64,000 nt of DNA from Rhizomys pruinosus (GCA_009823505.1 VZQC01006595.1:1256293-1320292); one strand, 5' to 3'; positions 11,401 to 26,000 are shown, numbered from the stretch's first letter. The notes: a model not told the origin generated them from the sequence alone. Numbers and translations: made by a program.

Positions 11401-14400
11401 CACACAGACCCACGGCCCCCTGCTGAGATTACACCAGGTGTCCCCTGCTGACTCCGGCGAGTACGTGTGCTATGTGGTCCTTGGCTCTGAACACATAGAG
11501 ACCTCTGTCCTGGTCACCATTGAACCTTCTGGCTCCATCCCTGGTGAGTGGACCCCAGTGGCACAGAAAGCTGCAAGACGCTGAAGCCTTGCAGGGAATG
11601 AGGTCCGTGGGACTCTTGCTGCTGGCCAGGGACAGGAGGGCATCCAGGCTCCAGCTATGGGTCCTGCCCTGAGCTCCCTGCGTCTTCCCGTCGCACCCTC
11701 CTTGTCCGTGTCTCTCCATGCTTACTGCTCCTGCCTGCCTTGCCTCCCTCCCAGCCTCACCACTTCTTCTCTGGTGCTGTAAGTTCTGCCCAAGCCTGGG
11801 TCCCCTAACAGGGTTACTGAGCTGAGGACTTGAAGGCAGGGTTACTAAACTCCTGAGACAGGACCTGGCCCCAGATCCCAAGGCTGAGCTGGCTCCAAGT
11901 GAGCAGTCTGCTGGAGAGCATTCCCTCCCCTCCCCCTGTCCCCACAGCCCCAGGACCCATCCCACCTGTCAGAATTGAGTCTTCATCCTCCACGGTGGTT
12001 GAAGGGCAGACACTGGATCTCAACTGTGTGGTAGCTGGGCAGGCACACGCACAGGTCACGTGGTACAAGCGTGGCGGCAGCCTGCCAGCCCGGCACCAGG
12101 TACTTGGCTTCTGGAATGTATCCAGGGCTGGCTCTAGCTATAGGGGTCACAGGCTGGGGTACAAGTGTGGAGCCCCCACTAGGCTCTACAAAGCCCTCTT
12201 ATACCCCCGTTGTGGCTGCCCAGGTTCGAGGTTCCCGGCTATATATCTTCCATGCCTCGCCCATGGACGCTGGAGAGTATGTCTGCCGGGCAGTCAATGG
12301 CCAGGAGGCCACCATCACAGTCATGGTCACAGGCACTCAGGGGGCCAACTATGCCTACCGTAAGTGGGGCACTGGGCTCGGCTGGAATGTGGAAGGAAGA
12401 GAGGCTGGGGAGGCCTTAGAGTACCTTTGTGACCATATCCTGTTATCCCCCAGCCCCAGGCAGCACCTCGCCCATCCGCATCGAGCCCTCTTCCTCCCAC
12501 GTGGCCGAAGGGCAGACCCTAGATCTGAACTGTGTGGTGCAGGGACAGGCCTACGCCCAGGTCACATGGCACAAGCGTGGGGGCAGCCTGCCTGCCCGGC
12601 ACCAGGTAGACGGCAGGGAGGCAAAGGGACCGAAGAGTGTGTGTTCTGGGTGGCGGAGGGACCTGGAGGCTTGGGCCCCATTGCACAAGTTTTTCCTGCA
12701 GTGGTTTGACCCAAGCTCTAGATCAGGCTAGCCTCGGTGTCATCCTGTTCTACCACCCACTGGCCCGCAGCCTTAGGGGAGTTGCTCAGCCTCTCTGTGC
12801 TGAAGCTTCAATGTTTTCAGAGGTGTCTCCAGATCAAGTTCAGTGGGGTATTCACAGAGCGCTCAGAGGCAGTCCTGAGCCGTTGTCATCGCAGCCGCCG
12901 GCTAGTCTCCTTGGTTACTCCTCAGACCCCACTGACCGCAGCATGCAGTGTTTTATATACCTCTGATGGGAAAAGTGTTAGCAATGGTCGGAGTGACTGC
13001 TGGAGAAGGCCTTGACTTCAGACCCTACAGGGTGCACCTCGGCACTGCTGTAGTACAGGAAGGTTTATGTGCAGGGCTCCCCTCAGAGGGCCCTCACTCC
13101 TATGACAAGAACAGGGCCCGCCCAGACTCAACAGCCGAGCCCTGGGGCAGCAGTTTGCAGGTTGTGTTGGGGTCCTCAGAGGACTCCCCCTCACTCCACC
13201 CTCTCCTGGCCAGACCCACGGCTCCTTGCTGCGGCTGCACCAGGTGTCCCCTGCCGACTCAGGGGAGTATGTGTGTCGGGTAGAAGGCAGCTCTGTACCT
13301 CTGGAGAGCTCAGTCCTAGTCTCCATTGAACCTGCAAGCTCTGTGCCTGGTGAGTAGCTGTGGGAGAAGAGGGCAGGGAGCAGATAGAGTTGAGCACCAC
13401 CCAGGGAGCCCCCCACCACAGCTGCCATGGCGGGACTGCGAGGCCACACTGTCTGCTGTACCTCCTGGAGAGCAGGAGATCCTGTCTCACCCACCTCTCA
13501 TCTGCTGAGGACTGACCCTCTGCCCTCTGTCACCAGCACTCGGGGTCACCCCTCCAGTCCGGATTGAGTCATCTTCCTCCCATGTGGCAGAAGGACAGAC
13601 CCTGGATCTGAACTGCCTTGTAGCTGGGCAGGCTCACCCTCAGGTCTCCTGGCACAAGCGTAGGGGCAGCCTCCCTGCCAGGCACCAGGTAGGAGATCGG
13701 GAACAAAGTGCCCCCCTAGCTGGGGAATAGAGAGCACACGTTGTGAATTCAAGCATACAATTCAGATGTGCTCTGTCACTTGGCTGCTAGGCGACCTTAG
13801 GAAAGTCGTTAAAAAAAAAAAGGAAAGTCGTTTAACGTCTCTGATCCTTAATGTCATCTGTCAAAGGAACTCACATTGCCTACTTCATCTCCCATGTCAG
13901 CAAATGCTGGTGTGTCAAGTCTCAGAAAGCCCTGCATGGATCAGGTGGCAGCCACAATCTTGTCTCGACTCTGGGGCAGGGGACGTCATGGGTTATGACC
14001 TGTGCCAGCTCCAGCTGGCTGGGCTGGACAGGAGCCAGGGAAGGGAACTATAGCTTACTGGCTCTGAACCTGGCACCTCCATCCCACCCTCCCAGGTGCA
14101 TGGGTCAAGGTTGAGATTGCCCCAGGTGACCCCAGCTGACTCCGGAGAGTACGTGTGCCGTGTGGCCAGTGGCTCAGGGACCCAGGAAGCCTCTGTCCTT
14201 GTAACCATCCAGCATCGCCTCAGCCCCTCCCACTGTGAGTGTCTTGGGATTATGGTGAACAGCAGGGGCTGCTGGGGCCCAGCAGCACCCACAACCTGCA
14301 TTTGGTGTCACCCTCTCCCTGCAGCCCAGAGCGTGGTATACCCTGTCCGCATTGAGTCCTCATCTGCCTCATTGGCCGATGGGCACACCCTGGACCTGAA

Positions 14401-16641
14401 CTGCCTGGTTGTCAGCCACACCCCCCACACCATCACCTGGTATAAACGTGGAGGCAGCTTACCCAGCCGGCACCAGGTAGGTACAGAGCCACTGGGCAGC
14501 ACAGTCTGATGGGAAACCCAGGGCAGATCCTACTATCTAGCTCTGTGCTTGTTCACTCCCTCAGCAAACACTGAGCATCTCTGCTGGGTAGGCCTGGACT
14601 GGCTCTAGGAAACAGATCCAATCTGCTAACCTTGGGTCCAGCTGTTCTCACTCGCTCTCCGCTAGAGGCTGCCGAGGCCACACGTCTGTGCCTGGCACTG
14701 CTGATGTCTAGTGAAGTAAGACAGGTGTTGTCCCTGAGGCAGCTGGTGGTCTAAAGGGAGGCAGACAGGCTAAACGATGATGATGACAGGATGCATCAGC
14801 TGTGGGGACTCAGCAGGCCTCCCGAGTGGTGGCATACAGGAACAGCACAGACACTGGATGCTGTCTTCACAAGGCCAGGGGCCACACCAGGAACCTCTAG
14901 AAGGCACTGAGGCTACCAGGGGGCATCCAAGCCAGGCCAGGCCAGGGGAGGGGGCTCCTGGAGTCAGGTGTCCTCAGTGCCCGCAGTACGGAGGTGCTGC
15001 CTCCGCCAATGCCTTCTGCTCCTCCAGATCGTGGGCTCCCGCCTGCGGATCCCTCAAGTGACCCCAGCGGACTCAGGCGAGTACGTGTGTCATGTCAGTA
15101 ATGGTGCTGGCTCCCGGGAGACCTCACTCATCGTCACCATCCAGGGCAGTGGTTCTTCCCATGGTGAGAATGTGGTAGAAAAGGGACAGGGCAAGTGAAT
15201 GTAGAGGAGACCGAGATCCTCGGGACTGTCCCCATTGCCTGACTGTGTTGTCCCCTGTCTTTGTCCCCAGTGCCCAGCGTCTCCCCACCAATGAGGATTG
15301 AGTCTTCATCTCCCACAGTGGTGGAAGGACAGACTTTGGATCTAAACTGTGTGGTGGTAGGGCAGCCCCAGGCCACCATCACGTGGTACAGGCGTGGGGG
15401 CACCCTACCTTCCAGACACCAGGTACTGAGAGAGCTTTGGTAGTGGGCTGCCCCCTGGTTTTCTAGGGTGACAGGGCTCCTTCTCATACCCAGGATACCC
15501 CAGCAGGCTGGGCTTAGGTCAACAAAAGGCAGCCTCAGTAGGCATAGGAATGTGACTCAGTCGGTACATTGTACATGAGGGGTCCATCCCAGGCATTACA
15601 TAAAACATACATTGTGCATGCCTATAATCCCAGCACTAGGGAAATAGAGGCAGGATAATCCAAAGTTTAGGGTCATCTTTAGCTGCATAGCAAATTCTAC
15701 ACCAACCTGGTCTATGTGAGACCCTGTCTCAAAACTAGTAAAATAAGGGGCTAGAGAGATGGTTCAGCAGTTCATGCTTTGTAAGCATGAGGACCTAAGT
15801 TTAGATCCTAGCACCCAGGTAACAAGCCAAGTGTGATACACACTTATAACCACTAAGGTGGACTGAGACGGGAGGATTGCTGCCAGCCTAGCCAGAAAAA
15901 CACGCCCAAGTCCATGGAAAGACCTGCTCAAAGGAACAACGCAAGAGTGACAATGGAGGGTATCTGATGTCCTCCTCTGGCCCTGCATGCATGCACAGGC
16001 ATGTATACCAGCATACACATGTGCACATACACTATATTCACACATACACACACACACACACTTCACAAAAACATATACACAGAAATAAAATAAAATAAGG
16101 CAGCCTCAGCAGGCCTAGCAAGGGAGGCTAGAGTCAGTGGGGGCCTGTAGCCACGGACTCCAGCTCTGTCCTTCCCCACTGCCCCAGGCCCATGGCTCCC
16201 GTCTACGGCTACACCACATGTCAGTAGCTGACTCAGGCGAGTATGTGTGCCGGGCCAACAACAACATCGACGCCCAGGAAACCTCCATCATGGTCTCCGT
16301 CTCCCCGAGCACCGACAGCCCCTCTGGTGAGTCTGACACTTGACCAAGGAAAAGGACAAGAAGACACAGGTAACAGTGTCCCCTAGGAAAAGGAACCCTT
16401 GAGTTAAAGTCCACAGACTGGGCTGGAGAGATGGCCTAGCGGCTAAGAGCGCCAACCGCTCTTACAGAGGACCCAGGTTCGATCCCCATCACCCACATGG
16501 CGGCCGAGAACCGTCTGAAACTCCAATTCCAGGAGAACTCCAGTTCCAGGGGAATCCGACGCCGTCTTCTGACCTTCGCGGCATTGCACGACACGGGTGC
16601 ACAAATTTGCATGCAGACAGCACATTCATACACATATGGAA

Positions 16642-16674
<33 letters not shown>

Positions 16675-19600
16675 TCCACAGACCTGGGTGGTGCTGAGAG
16701 GGAAAGCTCTGCAAAGAGCATCTGAGTTCAAATCCTACGGTGGAACTTGAGACTGAACAAGCTGCACTCTCCTTACTCTTCACTCTCCTCGACGGTAAAA
16801 TGGGGACACTGATCACCCCTACCTCATGCAGCTACACTAACCGAGTGACAGCTATTGTCTACATATGGAAATCACAGCTAAGAACCTTGGCCTGGTGGCA
16901 AAGGCCCATAATTCCATCTAGCTGGGAGGCTGAAGCAAGAGAATCAAAAGTTCAAGACTGTCCATACAACTCAGTGAGTCCTTCCGGGCGTGGTGGCGCA
17001 TGCCTTTAATCCCAGCACTCAAGAGGCAGAAGCAGGCAGATCTCTGTGAGTTCAAGGCCAGCCTGGTCTACATAGCGAGTTCCAGGCCAGCTGGGCCTAC
17101 AGGGAGACCCTGTCTCAAAAAGACCCCCCCCCCAAAAAAAAAAGAAAAGTGAAAAGAAGGCTAGGGACATAGCTCAGTGGTAGAGCATGTGCACGCACAA
17201 GGGCTAGATTCAAAGTATTGCAGAAGAGGGGCTGGAGAGATAGCCTAGTGGTTAAGAGCACCGACTGCTCTTGCAGAGGACCCGGGTTCGATCCCCAGCA
17301 CCCACATGGCGGCTAAGAACCGTCTAACTCCAATTCTAGGAGAACTCCAGTTCCAGGGGAATCCGACACCCTCTTCTCCGCGGCATTGCACGACACGGGT
17401 GCACAAACCTACATGCAGACAGTACATTCATACACATACAAAAATAAATAAAAATTTTTTAAAAAAACAAAAAGAATTGCAGAAGAAAAAAATAGAAAGG
17501 AATTTGATTTGGGAGAAAACTCACTCAGCAAATTGCTTCCTGCACTAGCAAGAAGACCTGAGTGAGAACCTCAGAGCCCACATAAAAAACCTGGACATGG
17601 GGGGACATGCTTGACATTCCAGTGCCTGGGAAGCAGAGTCAGGACTCACTGATCACTCTAGCCTACCTGGCAAGTTCCAGGCCATGAGACTCTGTCTCAG
17701 TAAATAAGCTGCAGAGTTAGTGCGATGACTCAGCAGTTAAGAGTGCTTGCTGTTCTTGTAGAGGGCTTGGGTTTGTTTCCCAGCACCCACATCAGGGGAT
17801 CTGATGTTCTCCGGCCTCTGTGGGCACCTGCACACACCTGGTGCATATGAACTCATACAGACATACATATAAAAATAAATCAATCTTTTTTTTTTTTTTT
17901 TTGGTCATTTTGAGACAAGGTTTCCCTTTAGTCTCAGCTGGCATGGAGCTCACTATGTAGACCAGGCTAGCCTTGACCTCACAGAGATCTGCCTACCTCT
18001 GCCTCCTGAGTGCTGGGATTAAAGGCATGCACTATCACACCCAGCTATAAATCAAGCTTTAAAAAAAAAAAAAAAAAGGTTTAATACTGAGGAGGCAGAG
18101 GCAGATGGATCTGTATGAGTTGGAGGTCTACATAGTGAGTTCCAGGCCAGCCAGGGTCATATCGTAAGACTGTCTTATAAAAGGGGAAGGGAAGGCCTGG
18201 AGACATGACTCAGTGGCTTGGAGCACTGGGTCTTGTATCCCACCATCACATGGTGGCTAATAACTGTAACTCTAGTTCCAGGGGATTTAAGCATTGCACA
18301 CAGGTGGTGCACTTCACATCAATTCAGGCAAATACTCAAATATATAAAATTAAAATAAATTTGAAGCCGGGCGTGGTGGTGCACGCCTTTAATCCTAGCA
18401 CTTGGGAGGCAGAGGCAGGTGGATCTTTGTGAGTTCAAGGCCAGCCTGGTCTACAGAGTGAGTTCCAGGCCAGCTGGGACTACAGGGAGACCCTGTCTCA
18501 AAAAAAAGACAAAAAAAAAAGTAATAAAATAAAATAAATTTGAAAGTGGGTGACTCCTCAAAACAACACCTAAGATTGACCTCTGGCCCCCACATACACC
18601 TTCATGTACACATGTACCCCTTCATATACACATAAGAACTTTCGTTTTATGCTGAGCATGTGGTTCACACCTATAAATAATAAATTCCAGCACTGGAGAG
18701 ATGGCTCAGCGGTTAAGAGCACTGACTGCTCTTGTAGAGGACCGAGGTTCAATTCCCAGCACCCACATGGTGGCTAAGAGCTGTCTTTAACTCCAGTTCC
18801 AGGGGAATCTGATGCCCTCTTCTGACCTCTGCGGCATTGCATGACACGGGTGCACCAACCTACATGCAGACAGTACACTCATACACATGAAAAATAATAA
18901 ATAATTTAATTAATTAATTTTTAAAAAGTTCCAGCTCCATCTTTTCAAGTATTCTAGTGCTCCCCATAGCTAACACCAGTATTTTGAACAGGACCCATAA
19001 AAGGACACTGTCACTGCGAGCTCTGTCCCTCAAAGCAGCACTGGTCACACTGTTAACACTGCCAAGGAACAGCTGGGAAATCCCTGGCCTGCGCGGTCTC
19101 TGTGCTGAGGTTCCTATAGTCTCACTTGTGAATATGACTCCAGCCAAGCCCTGACCTGTTTTCCTGTATCCCCAGCCCCAGGTGGTGCTGTGCCCATCAG
19201 AATTGAGTCTTCTTCTTCACATGTGGCTGAAGGGCAGACCCTGGATCTGAACTGTGTGGTTCCTGGCCAAGCCCATGCCCAGGTCACATGGCACAAGCGA
19301 GGGGGCAGCCTCCCTGCTCACCATCAGGTATGACGTGGCTAGGCACCGAGAAGGATGGCAGCCGGGAGCCCTGGCTATCTCTGCCCAGGAGGGAGTTTGA
19401 GGCTGGCCCCTGGCTCTTAACTTTCTAGGGCTTCTAATTGGCACCTCACGCTGCTCCCCTTTCTGTGTCTGCCCTGCTCCTGCCAGACTCACGGCTCGAG
19501 GCTGCGCTTGTACCAGGTAACCCCGGCTGACTCCGGCGAGTATGTGTGCAGTGTGCCAAGCAGCTCGGGACCCCTGGAGGCTTCAGTCCTGGTCTCCATT

Positions 19601-20025
19601 GAGGCCTCTGTCTCTGGTCCTGTCCATGTCCCTGGTAAGAATCCTTGTGTGGGGTGAGAGAGGAGAGGAGGGGAGGGGAGCAGCAGCACAGCTGGGAAAC
19701 AGGAAGGGTCTGAGACGGCAGCCGGACTCCGGATTCCCACCTCTTGCCTACCAGTGAGGTCTCTTCAGCCTGGATCTGGGGTAATTAGAGAATCTACACT
19801 GGTCATCATGGTATATTAACAAACAGCACCTCAAACCTGCTGTGATTTCATTGCAATCATTGCTGAGTTGGGCTAAGGACTCAAGGTTTTTAAAAGTAAG
19901 TCAACTAAGCTGGGCATGGTGGCACATGCCTTTAATCGCAGGTGGATCTCTGTGAGTTCAAGGCCAGCCTGGTCTACATAGTGAGCTCCAGGCCAGCTGG
20001 GACTAAAGGGAGACTGTCTCAAAAA

Positions 20026-20071
<46 letters not shown>

Positions 20072-23000
20072 GTAAGTCAACTGTAAGGAAGGTATCCAGG
20101 AACTAACAAGACCATGTGAGAGGAGCCATCAGCTGTGGCAGAGACTGTGATTGGGTATGATTACTATGTAGTGAGTTGCCCAGGTGCCAGACCTGGTGAT
20201 GCCCATGTTAACATTTTATCTTGTTACCCCTGAGGCAGGATGACTGTTCTCCATTTTATAGTTGAAAAAAAACTGAAGAACAGTGGTAGCTCTCCAAAAA
20301 TCATACAACTGATACATGGCTTTGCTGGGATTTGAACCCCTGAAGTCTGGCCCCAAGCTCTGTGTTCTTAGCTATTTCCAACTAGAGATTGGGAAGTGTT
20401 AATGACCCTGGGGAGGAGCCTAGCATGGTGACTCTGAGAGCACAAGGCTCTTAGTGGGGTAGGACTAGAAGGAGGGGCCTCTATCCCCAGGGAGCCCTGC
20501 CCCCCAGGTCTGAGTGGCATGAGAAGACCCTCCCCAGTGGGCTCTAGTCTGAACAGTAGGGTACCTGGGAAGAGCTGGGGGTCCTTAGCCACTAACCCTT
20601 GGCTGTGCCCCAGCTTCAGGTGGAGCCCCGCCCATCCGTATCGAGACCTCTTCCTCCCAAGTGGCTGAGGGGCAGACCCTGGATCTGAACTGTGTGGTCC
20701 CTGGCCAGGCCCACGCCCAGGTCACATGGAACAAGCGTGGAGGCAGTCTGCCAGCCCTGCACCAGGTACACAGCCTAGAAAGAACAGCATGTGCCTCTCT
20801 TTCCCAGACCAAACTGTCTTTCTTGAGTTCATCCCTGAAGTGAAGGTGACCCCGGAACTGAGTGTTAGATCCTTGGAGAACAGGTGGCAATAGGCTGGGC
20901 ACAGGAGTACCACTACCAGTCTGCAGCACCTTGGTATAAAATGAGAACAGGATACCACTTCCTCAAGACCCTCCTTCCTAAACTCTGTTATCTACCGCCT
21001 AAGGGGCAGCCTTGACTGGAGGAAGATCGGGCAGAGCTGCATGTAGCCCAGGACAGGGCATCTATCTGGAGGGCTGGCCCAGCACCTCCCAGCCTCCCCC
21101 ACCCTTCCCACCATGCAGGTCCACGGCTCCCTGCTGAGGCTGAACCATGTGTCCCCAGCTGACTCTGGCGAGTACTCATGCCAAGTGACTGGCAGTTCAG
21201 GGACCCTGGAGGCTTCTGTCCTGGTCACCATCCAGGCCTCCGGCCCCAGCCCCATCCCTGGTAAGTGACTTGCAGCTGCGGACAGGTGTAGCTTCCATCG
21301 CATTGCTTCTTCATGCAGGGCTCTTCGATTTGGTGGCAGATTTTTTTTTTTTTTTTTTTTTGTTTGAGGGTCTCCCTATAACCTCAGCTGTCCTGGAACT
21401 CGATCTGTAGACCAGGCTGGCCTTAAACTCACAGAGATCCACCTGCCTCTGCCTCCCCAGTGCTGGGATTAAAGGTGTGCACCACCACACCCGGCTTGGT
21501 GGCAGATTTTTATTGTTTATTTTCTGAAATGGTGGGTCACTTTGTAGCCCACACTGGTCTATATAGCCCACACTCTCTATATAGCCCAGGTTAGCCTCTA
21601 ACTTATAGCGGGCAGTCCTATCTCTCCTTCAAGTGCTAGGTACAGGCATGTGTCACATCATATCTGGCTGGGCACAGCACTTGATGGGACCTGGAGGTTT
21701 CCATGGCTAAGGATCCAGCCCACCCAGATACACTCCAATATGACTATGACAAAGTTCCCGTTAGTTGCATCTGGGTCCCTGGTCCTTGGCAGTGCTCTCT
21801 TCATCCCCTCTTTCAATCAGTAGGAGCTCATCCCTGGGTCTCAGCAAGATACCGCAGGCCTAAGGAAGCTCCCTTTTTAGTCAGTAGATATGGCTCAGCC
21901 ATGTCCGCAGCTCAAGCCATGTCACCTCCAAGAGGCTCACTGCAGATGTCACCACCCTCACCCCAGGAGCCTTGACTGTCCCCTACCTCTATGCCCACAG
22001 CTCCAGGGCTAGCTCGGCCCATGTACATCGAAGCTTCCTCCTCCCATGTGGCCGAAGGGCAGACTTTGGATCTGAACTGTGTGGTACCGGGGCAGGCCCA
22101 CGCCCAGGTCACATGGCACAAACAAGGAGGCAGCCTGCCTGCACAGCACCAGGTGAGATCAGAGTGAGGAGAAACCCAGGGCAGACAAGGTCCCGTGACA
22201 GTGCCCTGCCTGAGCCTCCACAGACTCGTGTGACAGGTGCCCTGCCTGAGCCTCCACAGACTCGTGTGACAGGTGCCCTGCCTGAGCCTCACACAGACAA
22301 GGTCCCACGACAGGTGCCCTGCCCTGAGCCTCACACAGACTCATGTGACAGGTGCCCTGCCTGAGCCTCACACAGACTTGTGTGACAGGTGCCCTGCCTG
22401 AGCCTCGCACAGACTTGTGTGACAGGTGCCCTGCCTGAGCCTCGCACAGACTTGTGTGACAGGTGCCCTGCCTGAGCCTCGCACAGACTCGTGTGTGTAT
22501 GGGGACAGGAGCTCCTTTCGGAGAAAAGTTCCCCAGAGCAGGAGCTGAGAGGCCTTGGGCATGCCTCAGAGTTCTGCTGCACAACCAACTCTTGGGCTCA
22601 GTTTCCTCCTCAGTAAAAGGAGAGGGTTGACCTGGAATTCTGTGCAGGAAGCTCCTCCAGCCCTAGCAGCTGGAGCCGTCGTTCCCGAGTCTCCAGGAGA
22701 AACAGCCTTACTTGGGGCTTGCCCCAGCCTGACGGCCTCCTTCCCCTCTCCTTCTGGCAGACCCACGGGTCCCTGCTGCGGCTCCACCAAATCTCCCCCG
22801 CCGATTCTGGCGAGTACGTGTGCCGTTTGGCTGGCGGCTCCGGCCCTGAGCATGAGGCCTCCTTCACAATCACAGTGCCCCCCAGTGCGGGGTCTTCCTA
22901 CCGTAAGTTTAGGGGATGCCAGGAGAGGGTAAGCTTAGGGCCTATAGCCCAGGCAGGACCGCCTAGGGTGGAGTCAGTTCAACTTGCTGACCCCAGGGTC

Positions 23001-26000
23001 TGATCCTTGCCCTCCATCCAGGCCTCAGGAGCCCTGTCATCTCCATCGAGCCACCCAGCAGCACCGTGCAGCAAGGCCAAGATGCCAGTTTCAAGTGCCT
23101 CATCCATGAGGGGGCGACACCCATCAACCTGGAGTGGAAGACCCGGAACCAAGAATTGGAGGGTGAGCGGCCAGCTGTCTGGGCTGGAGGTGGGCAGGAG
23201 GACCACCTGTGTAAGGGGCAGGGCGGCAGGACAGGCCCATACCATGTTGTTGTGTGGACCTGAGCAAGGTGTGCACTACTCAGTATAGTGATGGGATAGG
23301 GCCAGGGAGGGTCCAAGGACTCTCACCTTCTGTCATCTAAGACCCTGAGTTCTATGCCCAGACACAAGGGCTCAAGAGCCAGGTTAACCATCCTTGACCT
23401 TTCTTCTCTGTCTCAGTTTCTTTTCCTGCGGCTCTGATAAAATCCTCTGACCAAAGCAACTCAAGGGAGAAAGGGCTTAATTCAGGTCACAGTTCAGGGC
23501 TCCTTCAAGGCAGGGAAGCCAAGGTGGCAGGAGCTGGAAGCAGCTGTCACATCACATCCACGGTCAGGAAGCAGGGGGCTGTGGGGGATGCTAGTGTGTG
23601 CTCGTTGTCTCCACTTAGACAGTCTAGCACCCCACCAGGGAATGGCCCAGGCCACAGTTAAGATGGGTCTTCCAGTATCATGAACCTAGTCAAGATAATC
23701 CCTCACAGACATTCTCAGAGGCTAATCTTTATCTAGATGACCCCTCCTAGGTATGCCCTGGGGCCTGTTGTCTAGGCAATTCTAGACCCCATTAAGTTGA
23801 CATTTAACACTGACCGTCACACTTTCCCAATGCAACCCCACAGACAATGTCCACATCAGTCCCAACGGCTCCATCATCACCATCGTGGGCACCCAGCCAA
23901 GCAACCACGGGGCCTATCGCTGTGTGGCCTCCAATGCTTACGGTGTGGCCCAGAGTGTCGTGAATCTCAGCGTGCATGGTAAAGGCCTCCTTCTCTGAGC
24001 CAGTTCTCACATCAGGGTGGTATTAAAGTAGGGGAGCTTGTGGGTGCCCTGAAGTCCCACGAAGTCTTGCACATGGTTCAGCGGTTGTTGCTCTTTCCTT
24101 AGGGCCCCCAACAGTGTCTGTGCTCCCTGAGGGCCCTGTGTATGTGAAAATGGGAAAGGACATCACCCTGGAGTGTGTCAGTACCGGGGAGCCCCGCTCT
24201 TCTCCCCGCTGGACCCGAGTTGGCACTCCTGTCAAATTGGAGCCAAGGACATATGGGCTCATGAATAGCCACGCAGTGCTCAAGGTGAGGTTAGGACCAC
24301 TTCATCTCTGGGTCTGGAGCTTCTTCCAGAACCTGACTGGAGCAGGTGCCTAAAGGGAGCATAATGCCAGCCACTGGTGACAAGCAGAGGAACAGAGAAA
24401 AGGAAGTTGGTTGGCAGAGGTCGAAGCTGGAAGAAGGAAAAGAAGTAGAGGGGAAAAAAAAGAAGCTGGATGAAGGGAAGAAAGAATGGGTGGAAGCCAT
24501 GGGTTCATAGGTAGATAAGCCAGAGAGCAGGCTGGTAACCAAGCCATGGGTTCATAGGTAGATAAGCCAGTGAGCAGGCTGGTAACCAAGCCGTGGGTTC
24601 ACAGGTAGATAAGCCAGAGAGCAGGCTGGTAACCAAGCCATGGGTTCATAGGTAGATAAGCCAGTGAGCAGGCTGATAACCAAGCCGTGGGTTCATAGGT
24701 AGATAAGCCAGTGAGCAGGTTGGTAACCAAGCCGTGGGTTCACAGGTAGATAAGCCAGTGAGCAGGCTGGTAACCAAGTCATGGGTTCACAGGTAGATAA
24801 GCCAGTGAGCAGGCTGGTAACCAAGCTATGGGTTCACAGGTAGATAAGCCAGTGAGCAGGTTGGTAACCAAGCCATGGGTTCACAGGTAGATAAGCCAGT
24901 GAGCAGGCTGGTAACCAAGTCATGGGTTCACAGGTAGATAAGCCAGTGAGCAGGCTGGTAACCAAGCAGATGAATGCACTCAGGAAATCAGCAGCAGCAG
25001 ACAGAGGACCCTAAAAGAAAGGAAAGAGGCTGGGGATGTAGCACAGTTAGGAGAGAGCTTGCCAAATGTATACCAAGTCCTGGGTTCGATTCCCAGCACC
25101 ACGTGAGCTGTAATCCAGGCATTCAGGAAGCGGGACAGTCAGGAGCTCAAGATGATCCTTCAGTCCATCGAGTTCAAGGCCAGCCTGGGCTACATGAGGT
25201 CCTTTCTCAAAAAGCAAACAATTCACAATACAAAGAAAAGGGCCAGTGTCCGCTCCCTGCTTCACACCCTCGTAACCAGACTCTTCTTTCTTCTAGATTT
25301 CATCAGCTAAGCCAGCAGATGCAGGCACCTACATGTGCCTAGCCCAGAATGCCCTGGGCACAGCACAGAAACAGGTGGAGGTGATTGTGGACACTGGTAC
25401 CGTAGCCCCAGGTGCCCCCCAGGTCCAGGTGGAAGAAGCTGAACTGACCTTGGAGGCTGGACACACGGCCACGCTGCACTGCTCAGCCACAGGTGTTGCA
25501 GGGTGGGGACCCACAGGCTGGCAGAGCAATGGCACTCTGGGCCCTGAATTGATCTGAAGATGATGTCACACCTAGGAGACACCCACTCACTGAGTCCTGT
25601 GGAGGAACAGGTCACCCAGAGCCCTTCCCTACCACCCCCACACATAGTCCAGTGACTGATGCCATCTTTAATCCCACAGGCAATCCCCCACCCACCATCC
25701 ACTGGTCCAAGCTGCGCTCCCCACTGCCCTGGCAACACCGGATAGAAGGCAACATTCTGATCATCCCCCGGGTGGCCCAGCAGGACTCAGGCCAGTACAT
25801 CTGTAATGCCACCAACACTGTCGGGCACGCCGAGGCCACTGTTGTCCTGCATGTGGAAAGTAAGGCTCCCATACCCTCTCCTTGGGTTTCTTTCTCTCTG
25901 TGTTGCATGAAGTCTCTGTCCCCCCCACCAGACTCTCCCCTTGTCAGAACCCCAGGATCCCCATCCAGAGGTCTCCCTTAACTGCTTTGGCTGCTCCCCA

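Noticed and set aside
22159..22588. Minus-strand open frames of 85-141 residues
   Set aside because: Repeated peptides arise from the 36-40 bp minisatellite.
24485..24967. CRISPR-like appearance of regularly repeated units
   Set aside because: Units are contiguous tandem repeats without unique spacers, in an intron of an animal gene.
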